Source: an uncultured Eubacteriales bacterium
GTDB lineage: Bacteria > Bacillota > Clostridia > Christensenellales > CAG-138
Direction of reading: 5' to 3'
Assembly: GCA_900544555.1 (NCBI GenBank)
Contig: UQWD01000008.1
Coordinates: 37,551-101,550, forward strand
DNA length: 64,000 nucleotides
The position numbers and the translations under genes were made by a program. The number at the start of each line of letters is the position of its first letter. The first letter of the stretch is position 1. A model generated the notes under the pieces. That model saw only the letters and a list, made by a program, of their open reading frames with translations, made no database searches and was not told the DNA's origin. This document shows, in pieces, positions 16,461 through 25,457 of the stretch.

Positions 16461-17712
16461 ATGCTTTACCTCCGATTCTTCGATAATCGTCAAAAAACTT
16501 CGGATAGGATTTTTCAATCGCATCCGCGCCATTGATGATGATTTCACTCTCGCTCGCGGCCGCGGCGGCCGCAGCGGCCATTACGATACGGTGATCACCG
16601 CGTCCGTCTACATGCCCGCCCTTTATGCGGCCGCAGCCATATATTTCAAGGCGGTCGGGATATGCGCGCGCGTTTGCGCCTAAACGATTCAACGTATCCT
16701 CCATGGCGGACAGCCGATCGCTTTCCTTAAGCCTCAACCCCTCTGCGTTATACAAAACCGTTTTACCCCTTGCTGCCGCGCCGATTACCGCGAGCGCGGG
16801 GAAAAGATCGGGCGCGCCGCTCACGTCGATATCCGCCCCGTGAAGCTGAGCCTGGGCGACTACGGCGCGCCCGGCCTGCCAATGCGCCTTAGCGCCAAAC
16901 GCCCGCACAAGTTCTATAATCCGCCTGTCCGGCTGCAATGAAACTTGCGGCAGCCCGGCGCATGCCACGCTCCCGCTGATTGCGGCCGCGGCGAACAGAT
17001 ACGATGCGCCCGACCAATCTCCCTCAACCCGATACCCGGCGACGGGCAAATACCGCTGCGGCCCCGGTACGACAAGCTGCCCTTGCGCCCGTTGAACCTG
17101 TACTCCAAAGCGGCGCATTGCGTCAAGGGTTATGTCGACATAACCCGCGGATACCAAGCCTGAATTCAATAGGATACGGCTCGGGCCGTTAAGCAGCGGC
17201 AGCGACATCACAAGCCCGGATATGTATTGCGAGCTTACGCCGCCCGGCACGATGTAATCGCCGTTCTTCAAACGGCCGCCTGCGCAAAACGGCAGCGCGT
17301 GCCCGCTGAATCGCGCTCCGTTGTCCTCAAGGGCTTTAATAAGCCCGCTTATGGGGCGCGTTGGGAGGCGGCCGGAACCTGAAAAAACGGCCTTTTCAGC
17401 CAGCAGGAGACAGGCGGGAAGAAGGAACCTCAAGGTCGAGCCGCTTTCTCCGCAGACAAGCTCCGCATATGGTACGCGCTTCAGGGAGGAAGGGGTAACG
17501 CGGCAGCTATCGCCCTCAAAGATAATCGACGCGCCGAGCGCGCGCAGGCACCTAATAGTCGCGGCCACATCCGCGCAGCGGCTCAGCCCGTTGATGACCG
17601 AGGGCGTTTGGCTCAGCGCCGCCAGGATTAACAGGCGGTGCGATTCGGATTTTGACGGCGGCGCCGTGAACCAGCCGCATGTGCTGAACGGCTTGACAGC
17701 GACGCATTTCAT
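16450..17712 (-). CDS. aroA: 3-phosphoshikimate 1-carboxyvinyltransferase (EPSP synthase)
   Basis: A 420-residue EPSP synthase. The N-terminal PPSKSESHRLLILAAL carries the PEP- and shikimate-phosphate-binding Lys and Arg. ESGSTLRFLLPACLL is the second signature, and the C-terminal half has LKESDRLSAMEDTL and DHRIVMAAAAAA. It transfers enolpyruvate from PEP to shikimate 3-phosphate. Residues 91-96 read GESGST, where class I enzymes have GNAGTA, so glyphosate sensitivity cannot be assumed. The start forms an ATGA overlap with the aroB stop. Confidence 0.96.
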   Translation of the reverse strand: MKCVAVKPFSTCGWFTAPPSKSESHRLLILAALSQTPSVINGLSRCADVAATIRCLRALGASIIFEGDSCRVTPSSLKRVPYAELVCGESGSTLRFLLPACLLLAEKAVFSGSGRLPTRPISGLIKALEDNGARFSGHALPFCAGGRLKNGDYIVPGGVSSQYISGLVMSLPLLNGPSRILLNSGLVSAGYVDITLDAMRRFGVQVQRAQGQLVVPGPQRYLPVAGYRVEGDWSGASYLFAAAAISGSVACAGLPQVSLQPDRRIIELVRAFGAKAHWQAGRAVVAQAQLHGADIDVSGAPDLFPALAVIGAAARGKTVLYNAEGLRLKESDRLSAMEDTLNRLGANARAYPDRLEIYGCGRIKGGHVDGRGDHRIVMAAAAAAAASESEIIINGADAIEKSYPKFFDDYRRIGGKAYVL

Positions 17713-18770
17713 GGCTTAGCGCCCATCCGCATAAAATCTAAAAGACGTTCCGCCGGCACGCTGTATAGCAGACATTCCCCGATCCTTTTCGGGAGCGGAA
17801 TCGTTATCTCGCCTTTGCTGAGTTTTTTATCGGTCAGCGCGGCCCTGTACAGCGCCTCCGGCTCGTAAGGCGCATTTATCTCAAGGCCATTGCGGATAAG
17901 CGCGTCGCGCAGGCGAATATAGCAGGCTTTTTCACATACGCCCATCTTCCACGCCGCGCGAGCTTCCGCCGCCATGCCGATGGCGACTGCCTGCCCGTGG
18001 CTTATGGAATAACCGCTCAACGCCTCGATCGCGTGGCCGACCGTGTGACCAAGGTTCAGCATCCGCCTGCCGCCTAAATCGAACTCATCCTCAGCCACAA
18101 GCCGGGCCTTTATGCGAACGCACCGTTCAACAAGCGGTATAAAACGTCTATTTTCAGGGAATCCATCCTCAAACCATCGGAAAAGCTCTTCGTCGGCAAT
18201 TACGCCGTACTTAATCGCTTCGGCCACGCCGTCCGCGAATACCTGTTCGGGCAGGGTATTGAACGCCTCGCAATCGCATATGACCAACGTTGGCTGATGA
18301 AACGCGCCCGCGAGGTTTTTCCCGGCGTTTAGGTTCACGCCGGTCTTTCCCCCAACGGACGAATCGACGGCGGCCAGAAGAGTGGTGGGTGCTTGTATAT
18401 AGCGTATGCCGCGCATATACGCGGACGCCGCGAAGCCCGCAAGATCCCCGGTTACGCCGCCGCCCAGCGCAAAGACCACGCTATTGCGCGTTGCGCCGAT
18501 TTCTCCCATAAACTCCAGCAGACCGCAAACCGTGGTTAAGCACTTTTCGCCCTCGCCGCCTTTAAAAACATAGCTTAAAACGGTGAACCCCGCTTCTTGA
18601 AGAGATTTTGTCACCGCCTGCCCATAAAGCGCGAAAACGCGTCTGTCGCTGACCAGAACCGCCCGGCATGGTTGAACAAGCCGTTTAACTAATTCGCCCG
18701 AGCGGCCAAGAAGCCCTTCGCCGATGAGCACATTATATTTATTTGACGCTTCAACCGATACGGCAATCAT
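17709..18770 (-). CDS. aroB: 3-dehydroquinate synthase
   Basis: About 353 residues. The NAD-binding and metal-binding segments are typical: GGGEGEKCLTT, ALGGGVTGDLAGFAASAYMRG, PTTLLAAVDSSVGGKTGVNL, and HTVGHAIEALSGYSISHGQAVAIGM with the metal His residues. It cyclises DAHP to 3-dehydroquinate, the first shikimate step present here. The ATG at 18768-18770 follows GGAGGC; an in-frame ATG eight codons upstream has no such site. The partner DAHP synthase is not in the window. Confidence 0.95.
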   Translation of the reverse strand: MIAVSVEASNKYNVLIGEGLLGRSGELVKRLVQPCRAVLVSDRRVFALYGQAVTKSLQEAGFTVLSYVFKGGEGEKCLTTVCGLLEFMGEIGATRNSVVFALGGGVTGDLAGFAASAYMRGIRYIQAPTTLLAAVDSSVGGKTGVNLNAGKNLAGAFHQPTLVICDCEAFNTLPEQVFADGVAEAIKYGVIADEELFRWFEDGFPENRRFIPLVERCVRIKARLVAEDEFDLGGRRMLNLGHTVGHAIEALSGYSISHGQAVAIGMAAEARAAWKMGVCEKACYIRLRDALIRNGLEINAPYEPEALYRAALTDKKLSKGEITIPLPKRIGECLLYSVPAERLLDFMRMGAKP

Positions 18771-18809
18771 CCCGCGCCTCCAATTATTCTGCAATAAGCG
18801 CCATAGCCA

Positions 18810-19346
18810 TTATAGCGGAAGCGCCATTTCAATCCTTATCTCCTTTTTCTCGGCGTCTTCGTTTGAATAGGCGGTTAAATCGCAGCCTATCAGCTCAAAC
18901 CCGCACTTTCTATAGAAGGAAATCGCGGGGTAATTGCAGCTTTGCGTTTCAAGCACGACGGCGCGCGCTTGAACGCTGTTTGCCTCCCGTACAGCACGCT
19001 CCATGAGCGCGCGGCCGATACCCCGGCCCCTATATGCTTCTTCAACAAGGATGTTCGCTATCCGCAGGCGGTTGTTCCATTTCTCATGGCTCAGCTCCAA
19101 ATAGCCCGCTATCATATCGCCTATCGCCGCGCCGTATACGATAGGCTCGTCCAACCAATCATCCATCAGCTTTGATTTAAAGGATTTACGCACCGGCGCG
19201 TCAAAATCCTTTTTTACAAACCGGATTTCAAAGCTGCCTTCGGGCAGCTTGCGCGCCTCCGCGTCCAAATAGCAATCCGTCACATATTCAAACAAAAGCG
19301 TTCTGCCTTTATAGCGTTCATCGAGCCGAACAATACGCGCTTGCAT
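18810..19346 (-). CDS. GNAT-family N-acetyltransferase, streptothricin-acetyltransferase-like
   Basis: A 178-residue Gcn5-related acetyltransferase. The acetyl-CoA loop is VEEAYRGRGIGRALMERA, followed by VLETQSCNYPAISFYRKCGF and a terminal LTAYSN...EIRIEMALPL; these three stretches resemble SatA-like enzymes. The substrate is unknown and an antibiotic role is not shown. The ATG at 19344-19346 follows AAAGGATA. It lies 39 bp before aroB on the same strand, so it may be the first gene of the shikimate operon, and it is divergent from citXG. Confidence 0.82.
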   Translation of the reverse strand: MQARIVRLDERYKGRTLLFEYVTDCYLDAEARKLPEGSFEIRFVKKDFDAPVRKSFKSKLMDDWLDEPIVYGAAIGDMIAGYLELSHEKWNNRLRIANILVEEAYRGRGIGRALMERAVREANSVQARAVVLETQSCNYPAISFYRKCGFELIGCDLTAYSNEDAEKKEIRIEMALPL

Positions 19347-19405
19347 AAAATATCCTTTCCGGCGGCCGCCCTTTAGGGGCCGCGTTGCGGATTCGCTCCG
19401 CCTTA

Positions 19406-19414
19406 TGCTATCAT
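19406..19414 (+). promoter_or_regulatory. Extended -10 promoter of citXG, leaderless layout
   Basis: TGC-TATCAT (19406-19414) forms an extended -10, with TTGCGG 18 bp upstream. Only 6 nt separate the -10 box from the ATG at 19421, so the transcript would begin at about the start codon. Confidence 0.5.
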
Positions 19415-19420
19415 AATGCA

Positions 19421-20737
19421 ATGGAAGTAACATTGCAACAGATGCTCAGCGCGCGGGACGCGCGCGTGGCTGAGCAGCGGCAGTTAGCCGCTAAATATGG
19501 CCTCCCGGTTGTCTGCTTGACCATGAACATAGCCGGGCCGGTTAAACGTACGCCGCTTTCGGTGATGGGCTTCTTGACCGGAGCGGAACGGATACGCGCT
19601 TCCCTTAAGGGGCGGATAAAGGCGGAACGCCTTTCGACCTGGCCCGCGACAGGATGCACGGGCTTTTTCCTGGTTGAGGGCAAAGCGGATGAAGTAAAAG
19701 GGTGCACGGTGGAAATTGAGGAAGCGGACGGGCTTGGGAGGCTTTTGGATATAGACGTTACAACCTGTGAAGGTGAAAAGCTTTCGCGAGCCGTACCCCG
19801 CCGCTGCCTTGTTTGCGGCGGCCCGGCGTTTGAATGCGCGAGGAGCCGCGCGCACGGTTTGCAGAAAGTTCTCGATATTACCCGGGAAATACTGCTTCAC
19901 GCATGGACACAACGCATGGGCGCGCTGGCGCGCGGCGCGCTATTGGCGGAGGCCGAGGCAACGCCTAAGCCGGGCTTAGTGGACTTGAGCGGCGCTGGAG
20001 CGCATACGGATATGGATATTGATTCGTTTAGGGCAAGCGCAAACGCGCTGCACCCGTATTTTACACTGATGTCGGAAACAGCAGCCGGGCTGTCGGCCGC
20101 AAGCGCAGGCGAAATCCTGTCCGCGCTCAGGCCGGTGGGGGTTGAAGCGCAAAAAGCGATGGAGAGGGCGACCGGCGGGGTCAATACGCATAAGGGCGCG
20201 ATTTATTCCATGGGTATACTGTGCGCGGCGTTGACAATAAGCGCTTTGACCGGCGCACACTGGCGCGAATGGGCGCTCGCGCTCGGCAAGGAGGGCATGA
20301 AATGCCGCGCGGCCATAACGGTGAGCGGGCCAAGGTCAAACGGCGAAAGGCTGTACGCGCAATACGGCGTAGCGGGAATTATAGGTGAGGCCGCCGCGGG
20401 GTTCCCGCATCTAAATTACGGGCTTGAACGGCTGCGCATATATGAGGGGAAGGGCTTCAACGCGAACGACCGCGCAGTATTAACCTTGCTCGACCTTATG
20501 GCCGTGATGGAGGATACGAACGTGATTCACAGGGGCGGGTTTGAAGGGCTGCAATATATGCGCGAAGGATGCGCGCGGCTGATTATGCTCGGGGAAGAGG
20601 AGCGGTTGAGCCGGATGTGGGAGCTGGACGCTGAATTAACCGCGAGAAATATCAGCCCCGGCGGGTGCGCGGACATGCTTGCGCTTAGCCTGTTCGTAAA
20701 GCCCTGTCTGCCTTGCTTTGAGGAGGGTACGATTTAA
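19421..20737 (+). CDS. citXG: Fused CitX-CitG, citrate lyase prosthetic-group enzyme
   Basis: A 438-residue fusion. Residues 1 to about 160 are CitX (apo-citrate lyase phosphoribosyl-dephospho-CoA transferase), with the GLGRLLDIDV motif and RRCLVCGGPAFECARSRAH. The rest is CitG (triphosphoribosyl-dephospho-CoA synthase), with EATPKPGLVDLSGAGAHTDMD and GVNTHKGAIYSMG. Together they make the 2'-(5''-triphosphoribosyl)-dephospho-CoA group and attach it to an acyl carrier subunit. No citrate lyase genes are nearby. No Shine-Dalgarno precedes the ATG and a -10 box lies 6 nt upstream. A longer frame from a TTG at 19385 overlaps that promoter and is not favoured. Confidence 0.9.
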   Translation: MEVTLQQMLSARDARVAEQRQLAAKYGLPVVCLTMNIAGPVKRTPLSVMGFLTGAERIRASLKGRIKAERLSTWPATGCTGFFLVEGKADEVKGCTVEIEEADGLGRLLDIDVTTCEGEKLSRAVPRRCLVCGGPAFECARSRAHGLQKVLDITREILLHAWTQRMGALARGALLAEAEATPKPGLVDLSGAGAHTDMDIDSFRASANALHPYFTLMSETAAGLSAASAGEILSALRPVGVEAQKAMERATGGVNTHKGAIYSMGILCAALTISALTGAHWREWALALGKEGMKCRAAITVSGPRSNGERLYAQYGVAGIIGEAAAGFPHLNYGLERLRIYEGKGFNANDRAVLTLLDLMAVMEDTNVIHRGGFEGLQYMREGCARLIMLGEEERLSRMWELDAELTARNISPGGCADMLALSLFVKPCLPCFEEGTI

Positions 20738-20751
20738 GCGGTTAACGCGGC

Positions 20752-20772
20752 GGCGGTTGGCCGCCTTTAATT
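20752..20772 (+). terminator. Weak terminator after citXG
   Basis: GGCGG (20752-20756), loop TTGG, CCGCC (20761-20765), then TTTAATT. Short stem and interrupted T-run. Confidence 0.4.
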
Positions 20773-20846
20773 GGCGGTCTTTGCCTGAGGCGGAATGCTG
20801 ACGCGTATGATGCATATTATGACGCAACGCATTGAAGAAGAGGTCT

Positions 20847-21725
20847 ATGAAAGCTGGAATTATCGATATAGGAAGCAATACCATCCGATATATGGAAGCT
20901 TATTGGGATGGTCGCAAACTGTGCGCGGGGCACAAGAGCCTTTACGCTACGCGTCTGGCGGAAGGGATTATCCATACGGGTAAACTTTCAGATGAGGCGG
21001 TAAACAGGAGTATAGGCGCGCTTAGGGAAATCATCCGCCGGTCGAACGGGACGACCCTGTACGCTTACGCCACTAGCGCAGTGCGGGACGCGGTGAACGG
21101 AAAGGATTTTGTAAAGCTTGTAAGAAAGTCGCTTGGGCTTGTCGTGGAAGTGTTAAGCGGGGAACGCGAAGGGCGGTACGCTTATATGGGCGCGGCGGGA
21201 GAAGGCGCCTTGATTGACATCGGCGGAGGCTCTACGCAGCTCGTAGACGGGGGCTTACGGCTCAGCTGGCCCCTTGGATGCGTGCGCGCGAAGGATTATG
21301 CTCAAACCGCCGGAGGCGGTCCGTTAGCGGTATGGAGAGAGCCGCTGAGGGAAGTAATGCTAAGCATTATCCAGCCGTTTGAGATAGGCGGCCGGCGATT
21401 AACGGGCGTTGGCGGAACGATAACAACCCTTGCGGCGCTGGCTCTGGAGCTGAATCAGTTTAGCGCGTTAAATGTGCATGGGTATAGGCTTGATTTGGAA
21501 AGTATAAGGGAACTGATACGACGTTTGGATAATCTTGGTGCGAGCGGCCGCCGCGGCCATCCTCTTTTGGGAACGAGGCATGACGTTATCCTGCCGGGGG
21601 CTGTGATATTGGAATACCTGATGGAGCGTTTGGGCGCTAATGATATCCACGTAAGCGAATCGGATGGTATGGAGGGGTATTTCATGCATATGGTTGCCGC
21701 GCGTGAAGGCGCGCTGCGGCCGTAA
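20847..21725 (+). CDS. Ppx/GppA-family phosphatase
   Basis: A 292-residue member of the exopolyphosphatase/pppGpp phosphatase family with the actin-like ATPase fold. Seen motifs: GIIDIGSNTIR (phosphate 1), YATSAVRDAVNG, GALIDIGGGSTQLV (phosphate 2), and TGVGGTITTLAAL. The short form, without the C-terminal HD-like domain, is common in Firmicutes. It may hydrolyse polyphosphate or pppGpp, or act in signalling. The ATG at 20847 follows AAGAGG; a TTG five codons upstream is less likely. Confidence 0.88.
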   Translation: MKAGIIDIGSNTIRYMEAYWDGRKLCAGHKSLYATRLAEGIIHTGKLSDEAVNRSIGALREIIRRSNGTTLYAYATSAVRDAVNGKDFVKLVRKSLGLVVEVLSGEREGRYAYMGAAGEGALIDIGGGSTQLVDGGLRLSWPLGCVRAKDYAQTAGGGPLAVWREPLREVMLSIIQPFEIGGRRLTGVGGTITTLAALALELNQFSALNVHGYRLDLESIRELIRRLDNLGASGRRGHPLLGTRHDVILPGAVILEYLMERLGANDIHVSESDGMEGYFMHMVAAREGALRP

Positions 21726-21889
21726 CCTTCGCCAGGCTCCCGGTTTAGCGCCTAAAATCAAATCCGGCGATGCGCAAATCCGTATATTGTATCGTTACAG
21801 CGCGTATAAGCCGCACGAATAAATCCCAGCCGGCGGGCATATAAAAACCAGCCGCAAGAGCAAGCCGTTTGTTCTTTCACAAACGCAAA

Positions 21890-22183
21890 CTATTTTGGCA
21901 GTATGAATTTAATATCCCCAGGCAAAACGTAACCTAAAACCTCACGTGCGTACTGCAGCATGAATTCCTCTGTTTTTGTATAGCCGATCATGGATTCAAG
22001 CCGCTGCTCTTCCTCAAGCAAAGCCTCATATTCTTGAAGCAACGCTTCATGCTGGCTCTGTATCTGGGCCAGCTTCTGTTCCTGAAAATATGCGATTACA
22101 GCGATAGCGCAAACCGCAAGCACGGTAAACGCCACAATAGCCGCTGGGAAAGCGCGGGCGCGCCTTTTTTTCTTTGACGGCAT
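21890..22183 (-). CDS. divIC: DivIC/FtsB-type septum formation initiator
   Basis: A 97-residue bitopic membrane protein: a short basic cytoplasmic tail (SKKKRRARA), one membrane helix (about residues 12-34), and an extracellular leucine-zipper coiled coil rich in Gln, Glu and Leu (LAQIQSQHEALLQEYEALLE). A conserved C-terminal block (YAREVLGYVLPGDIKFILP) is typical of DivIC/FtsB. It belongs to the division complex with FtsL and DivIB. It follows yabP-yabQ, as divIC does in many spore formers. The start is the ATG at 22181-22183. Confidence 0.9.
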   Translation of the reverse strand: MPSKKKRRARAFPAAIVAFTVLAVCAIAVIAYFQEQKLAQIQSQHEALLQEYEALLEEEQRLESMIGYTKTEEFMLQYAREVLGYVLPGDIKFILPK

Positions 22184-22249
22184 AAAACACATCCAATTAA
22201 CAGTTTAATTATTGTTATACATGAAAAAATTGAAAAGAACAAGTGTTTT

Positions 22250-22630
22250 TTATGGATAATTATGAGTGTTATTTGTGCTATTCTCTAAACAATCCGAAGC
22301 GCGAGAGCCTTTTCGCTTATCCTCGCGCTTTTTAGTCCATTTTGAAAAGGTGCGCCGCACCGGCGCGCTTACGAGCCGCTGATAGGAGAATACGCCTAAA
22401 AGCAAGCCCGCGATAGCGTACAAGCGAATGGAACCGCCGTTGATTACGAGCAGGGTAAGGGCCGCCATAGCGCCCGCGACCGCATAAAAGGCCGCGTCAA
22501 TAAAGCCAATTATCCACCGGTTACGGAACGGCAGGCGCACAAGGCGGAACAAATCATAGGCGACCCCGATTAACAGCCCGCCGTAGATTGCGCCCAGGAA
22601 TATGGGCAGTTCATTGAGCGTATTGCTCAT
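22250..22630 (-). CDS. yabQ: Spore cortex biosynthesis protein YabQ
   Basis: A 126-residue membrane protein. The N-terminal segment FLGAIYGGLLIGVAYDLFRL is the YabQ signature, followed by further hydrophobic helices and a basic cytoplasmic tail. YabQ localises to the forespore outer membrane and is needed for cortex formation. It starts directly after the yabP stop, with no gap, and precedes divIC. Confidence 0.92.
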   Translation of the reverse strand: MSNTLNELPIFLGAIYGGLLIGVAYDLFRLVRLPFRNRWIIGFIDAAFYAVAGAMAALTLLVINGGSIRLYAIAGLLLGVFSYQRLVSAPVRRTFSKWTKKREDKRKGSRASDCLENSTNNTHNYP

Positions 22631-22924
22631 TTACTTGAACATGCGGGAAAACAGGCCTCCGCGTTCCTCCTGTTCCTCCGCGTACTCCAGCGCGATAACC
22701 TCGCCTTCAAGCGTAACCTGACCATCCTCCAGGTTTAGCTTTGTTACGTGCAGCTCATTGCCGTCTATCCTTAGCTCGCCTGCGTCCGTCATTAGCTGCA
22801 CCTCCTGCTCGTTAAAGCTGATTACTTCCCTTACGCCGGTAACGCTCATCAACTGGCGGTTATCAATATGTATACAGTGAGTCCGAATTCTGAGCGCGCT
22901 GCTTTCCAGTGTGCGTTGATCCAT
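22631..22924 (-). CDS. yabP: Sporulation protein YabP
   Basis: A 97-residue small soluble protein of the YabP/YqfC family, built of short beta strands. SVTGVREVISFNEQEVQLMT and GNELHVTKLNLEDGQVTLEG are the typical stretches. The family is found in endospore formers and is co-transcribed with yabQ. AGGGAGG sits ahead of the ATG at 22922-22924. Sigma-E control is expected from the family, and a possible -10 box is listed separately. Confidence 0.92.
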   Translation of the reverse strand: MDQRTLESSALRIRTHCIHIDNRQLMSVTGVREVISFNEQEVQLMTDAGELRIDGNELHVTKLNLEDGQVTLEGEVIALEYAEEQEERGGLFSRMFK

Positions 22925-22955
22925 ATGCGCGTTTCCTCCCTGATAGTGATAGTAG

Positions 22956-22963
22956 AATATATG
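22956..22963 (-). promoter_or_regulatory. Possible sigma-E -10 box of yabP-yabQ
   Basis: CATATATT on the minus strand matches 7 of 8 positions of the sigma-E -10 consensus CATACAHT, about 32 bp before yabP. The matching -35 is weak, so this is tentative. Confidence 0.3.
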
Positions 22964-23228
22964 CGCGTAACATATCCTTCATGACCCGAATTAGAAGCGT
23001 ATGCTTCAAGATGCTTAATTATGGATATAGCGCGCCCAAGCCTTGAACAGGGTTTGGAATTGTTGGCTGAGGCGTTAAACTTTGCTTGCGGATAGGGGCT
23101 CAAATTCACTGTTTCACCAACATAAAGACAAATCGATACCCGTGTTGTCTCTGATTATAATCTTTCTGGATCAACTTACGTTTGCAATTAGGGAAAAAGG
23201 TGTCCTAAGGATGGGAACGCCTTCGCTG

Positions 23229-23273
23229 AAAAACAAACGGCCGGGACGTGAAACGCTCTTTCCGGCCCCGGCC
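23229..23273 (-). terminator. Terminator of the membrane glycosyltransferase-like gene
   Basis: On the minus strand GGCCGGG (23267-23273) pairs with CCCGGCC (23239-23245), followed by GTTTGTTTTT. Confidence 0.7.
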
Positions 23274-23296
23274 CAATCATCGCTAATGCTCTTGCT

Positions 23297-25213
23297 TTAT
23301 TTTACCCGATAGATGGTTATGCTGCCCTCGTCGTAGACGGTATCATAGTTATTCTCGAAGTAATCGACGTCGATACCCTGGAATTTGCCGCGTTCCGTGT
23401 CGCTTAAAAATACATAATCCACGCCGTATTCCTCATAGAGATTTTTGGATTGGGCGGGCTTAGTATACATCGCGCTCAAATTATTCTGGCGGTCCTGATA
23501 GTTTACGCCATGGAAATAAAGGTATGTCCCCGTCCCAACGACAATATTTCTGCCCGTGAGCGAAGCCACGGCATTGTTGTGGTTGTTATACGTCAAAAAA
23601 ACCGCGTCGGGCTCTGTATTTTCCTTTATGAACTCCGCCGCCGCTACCTGTTCCGCGTCAAACAGCAGGTACTCGCTTCTATACTCGCGCATGAGCGTAA
23701 GCGTTCCGGAAAGGAACAGTGAAACAAGAACAATCCCAATCAGTATACGCTGAGCGATACGCGAGCCTAATGTTGTAATCTGTTTCATCCGCGCGCCCGC
23801 ATCAACGTTGCGATCGTAAAGGTGCATAAGATAGCTGGAAACTATGCCGACCGTCATGGCGAACCAGATGAATAGCAGCTTATTATTGTCATAGGGATTG
23901 GGCTGAAATTGAATAGTCTCCGCGAGTGCCCACAGCGCAAGCGCGCCGCCGTAGAAAATTTTATCCTGCTTTTTGATATAGCAAAAAGCGCTCGGCATAA
24001 GCAGGAAGATTAGGCCAAGGTTTTTAATATAAAACCATATGAAGCTGTCGCTCTCGTTCGCCCAATTCCAATTAAATTTCAAAAAGCTTTCGGACTGCTT
24101 GAACGTGAACAGGAAAAGCTGCGGGGCCGCGAGCGCCACGGCAATACAGCCGTACCCCAGGAAATAGATAAGCGATTTTTTTTCTTTGGAGCGAATGCAT
24201 TCAACAACAAATAAAAACGCTGAAACAACGCCCAGCGCAAGAAAGGAATGCGTATGCACGAGCGGGAGGCAGCCGGCAAGTATACCGAGCGGTATCATCA
24301 GGCGCTTCTCGCCTTCCATCACAAAGCGGTACAGCATTTGCAGGCAAGGGAAAAGCAGCGCCCAGCCAAAGAGCGTCGCGCGCTGCGGTATCACCATATC
24401 CGCGATGGCGTTCACCCATCTTAGACCCTCCGCCGGGAAGTTCGTGGGCGTTTGATAGAACGCCTCAAAAAGGTTGGCGAGCCGCGAAGGATCCAACTGC
24501 GCGTTATTGAGGAAATAGGAGAAACCGAACCCGCCGCCGATGAAGAACAGCAGCGTGGCGAGCACGACGCTCCCCCTCCGCTTAAGCCAAGTTTCAAAAA
24601 ACATATACACGCCTAAAAGCAATAATATGTAGGCCAAGATCGCGGGGAGCATGGTCGCCACGCTAAGGTCCGCGCCCAGCACATAAAAAGTGGAGCTTAT
24701 GCTGTCGGACAGAAAAGGATACCCTATAGCGGTGTCGGGAAGAATGGAATACATGGGCGGGAACGTCCCCTGAACCGCTATGCTGGTGATGAACCCCAGG
24801 TGCATGGCTAAATCCCCATACGTGCTTTGCCCGACATAAAGCGCGCCGTCGCGCGGTACTAATGTATGCGTGTAAAAAAGGATGATTCCGATAACCGCCA
24901 ATGGCAGCAGCGTATACAATACGGGCTTTTCCTTAACCCAGGGCGCCTTTGCGGCCTCCTTTTTCCTTGCGGCAATGTAACACATGCCGGCGGCGATAAC
25001 AGCGGCGGCTAACGCTAAAAGATTGGTTAAAATCGTAAACCGGCCGAAGGCGAAGGAGAAGAGGGCGGGCAGCCAAAGCAGCATCGCTAGGCCGAAAACT
25101 CCTCCCAGCCACATCCTCCTTAAAGGGCGGCAGTCAGGAAAGACAAGCCGCGCAACGCATAAGCCACACCCGACAAACACGATTAGATACAGGGTTGCAA
25201 GCAAATTATACAT
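23297..25213 (-). CDS. Large polytopic membrane protein, GT-C glycosyltransferase-like
   Basis: A 638-residue membrane protein with about 12-14 hydrophobic helices and a C-terminal soluble domain of roughly 130 residues. Early loops contain STYGDLAMHLGFITSIAVQG and YPFLSDSISSTFYVLG; an acidic residue in the first long loop is the GT-C pattern, where lipid-linked sugar donors are used. The C-terminal part (AAEFIKENTEPDAVFLTYNN and EEYGVDYVFLSDTE) resembles the periplasmic domain of such enzymes. Acceptor and sugar are unknown. AGGAGGCG precedes the ATG. It stands alone with its own terminator. Confidence 0.7.
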   Translation of the reverse strand: MYNLLATLYLIVFVGCGLCVARLVFPDCRPLRRMWLGGVFGLAMLLWLPALFSFAFGRFTILTNLLALAAAVIAAGMCYIAARKKEAAKAPWVKEKPVLYTLLPLAVIGIILFYTHTLVPRDGALYVGQSTYGDLAMHLGFITSIAVQGTFPPMYSILPDTAIGYPFLSDSISSTFYVLGADLSVATMLPAILAYILLLLGVYMFFETWLKRRGSVVLATLLFFIGGGFGFSYFLNNAQLDPSRLANLFEAFYQTPTNFPAEGLRWVNAIADMVIPQRATLFGWALLFPCLQMLYRFVMEGEKRLMIPLGILAGCLPLVHTHSFLALGVVSAFLFVVECIRSKEKKSLIYFLGYGCIAVALAAPQLFLFTFKQSESFLKFNWNWANESDSFIWFYIKNLGLIFLLMPSAFCYIKKQDKIFYGGALALWALAETIQFQPNPYDNNKLLFIWFAMTVGIVSSYLMHLYDRNVDAGARMKQITTLGSRIAQRILIGIVLVSLFLSGTLTLMREYRSEYLLFDAEQVAAAEFIKENTEPDAVFLTYNNHNNAVASLTGRNIVVGTGTYLYFHGVNYQDRQNNLSAMYTKPAQSKNLYEEYGVDYVFLSDTERGKFQGIDVDYFENNYDTVYDEGSITIYRVK

Positions 25214-25457
25214 ATGAACGCCTCCTACTTAAGCTCTAAACTGAGCGCCTCAGTCCATGCGCGCGCCAATATAAACGGGTCTGCGCTTATCGCCCCATTC
25301 GGCAAGCAAGCGGTTTAAAATAGGCGGGAAGCCGCCGGCACGCCGGATGATTTATGACCACAGTTGTGATTTGCCGTCGTCTCGGCCGTTCGCCCGGCAG
25401 CTAAACGATCGCGATCTTTTTAACGCTTCCCCGGCCGTTTTAAAGCGGTTACGCTTC

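Noticed and set aside
18810..19346. Calling the GNAT protein a streptothricin resistance enzyme
   Set aside because: Similarity to SatA-like motifs is visible, but substrate cannot be inferred and it sits beside aro genes.
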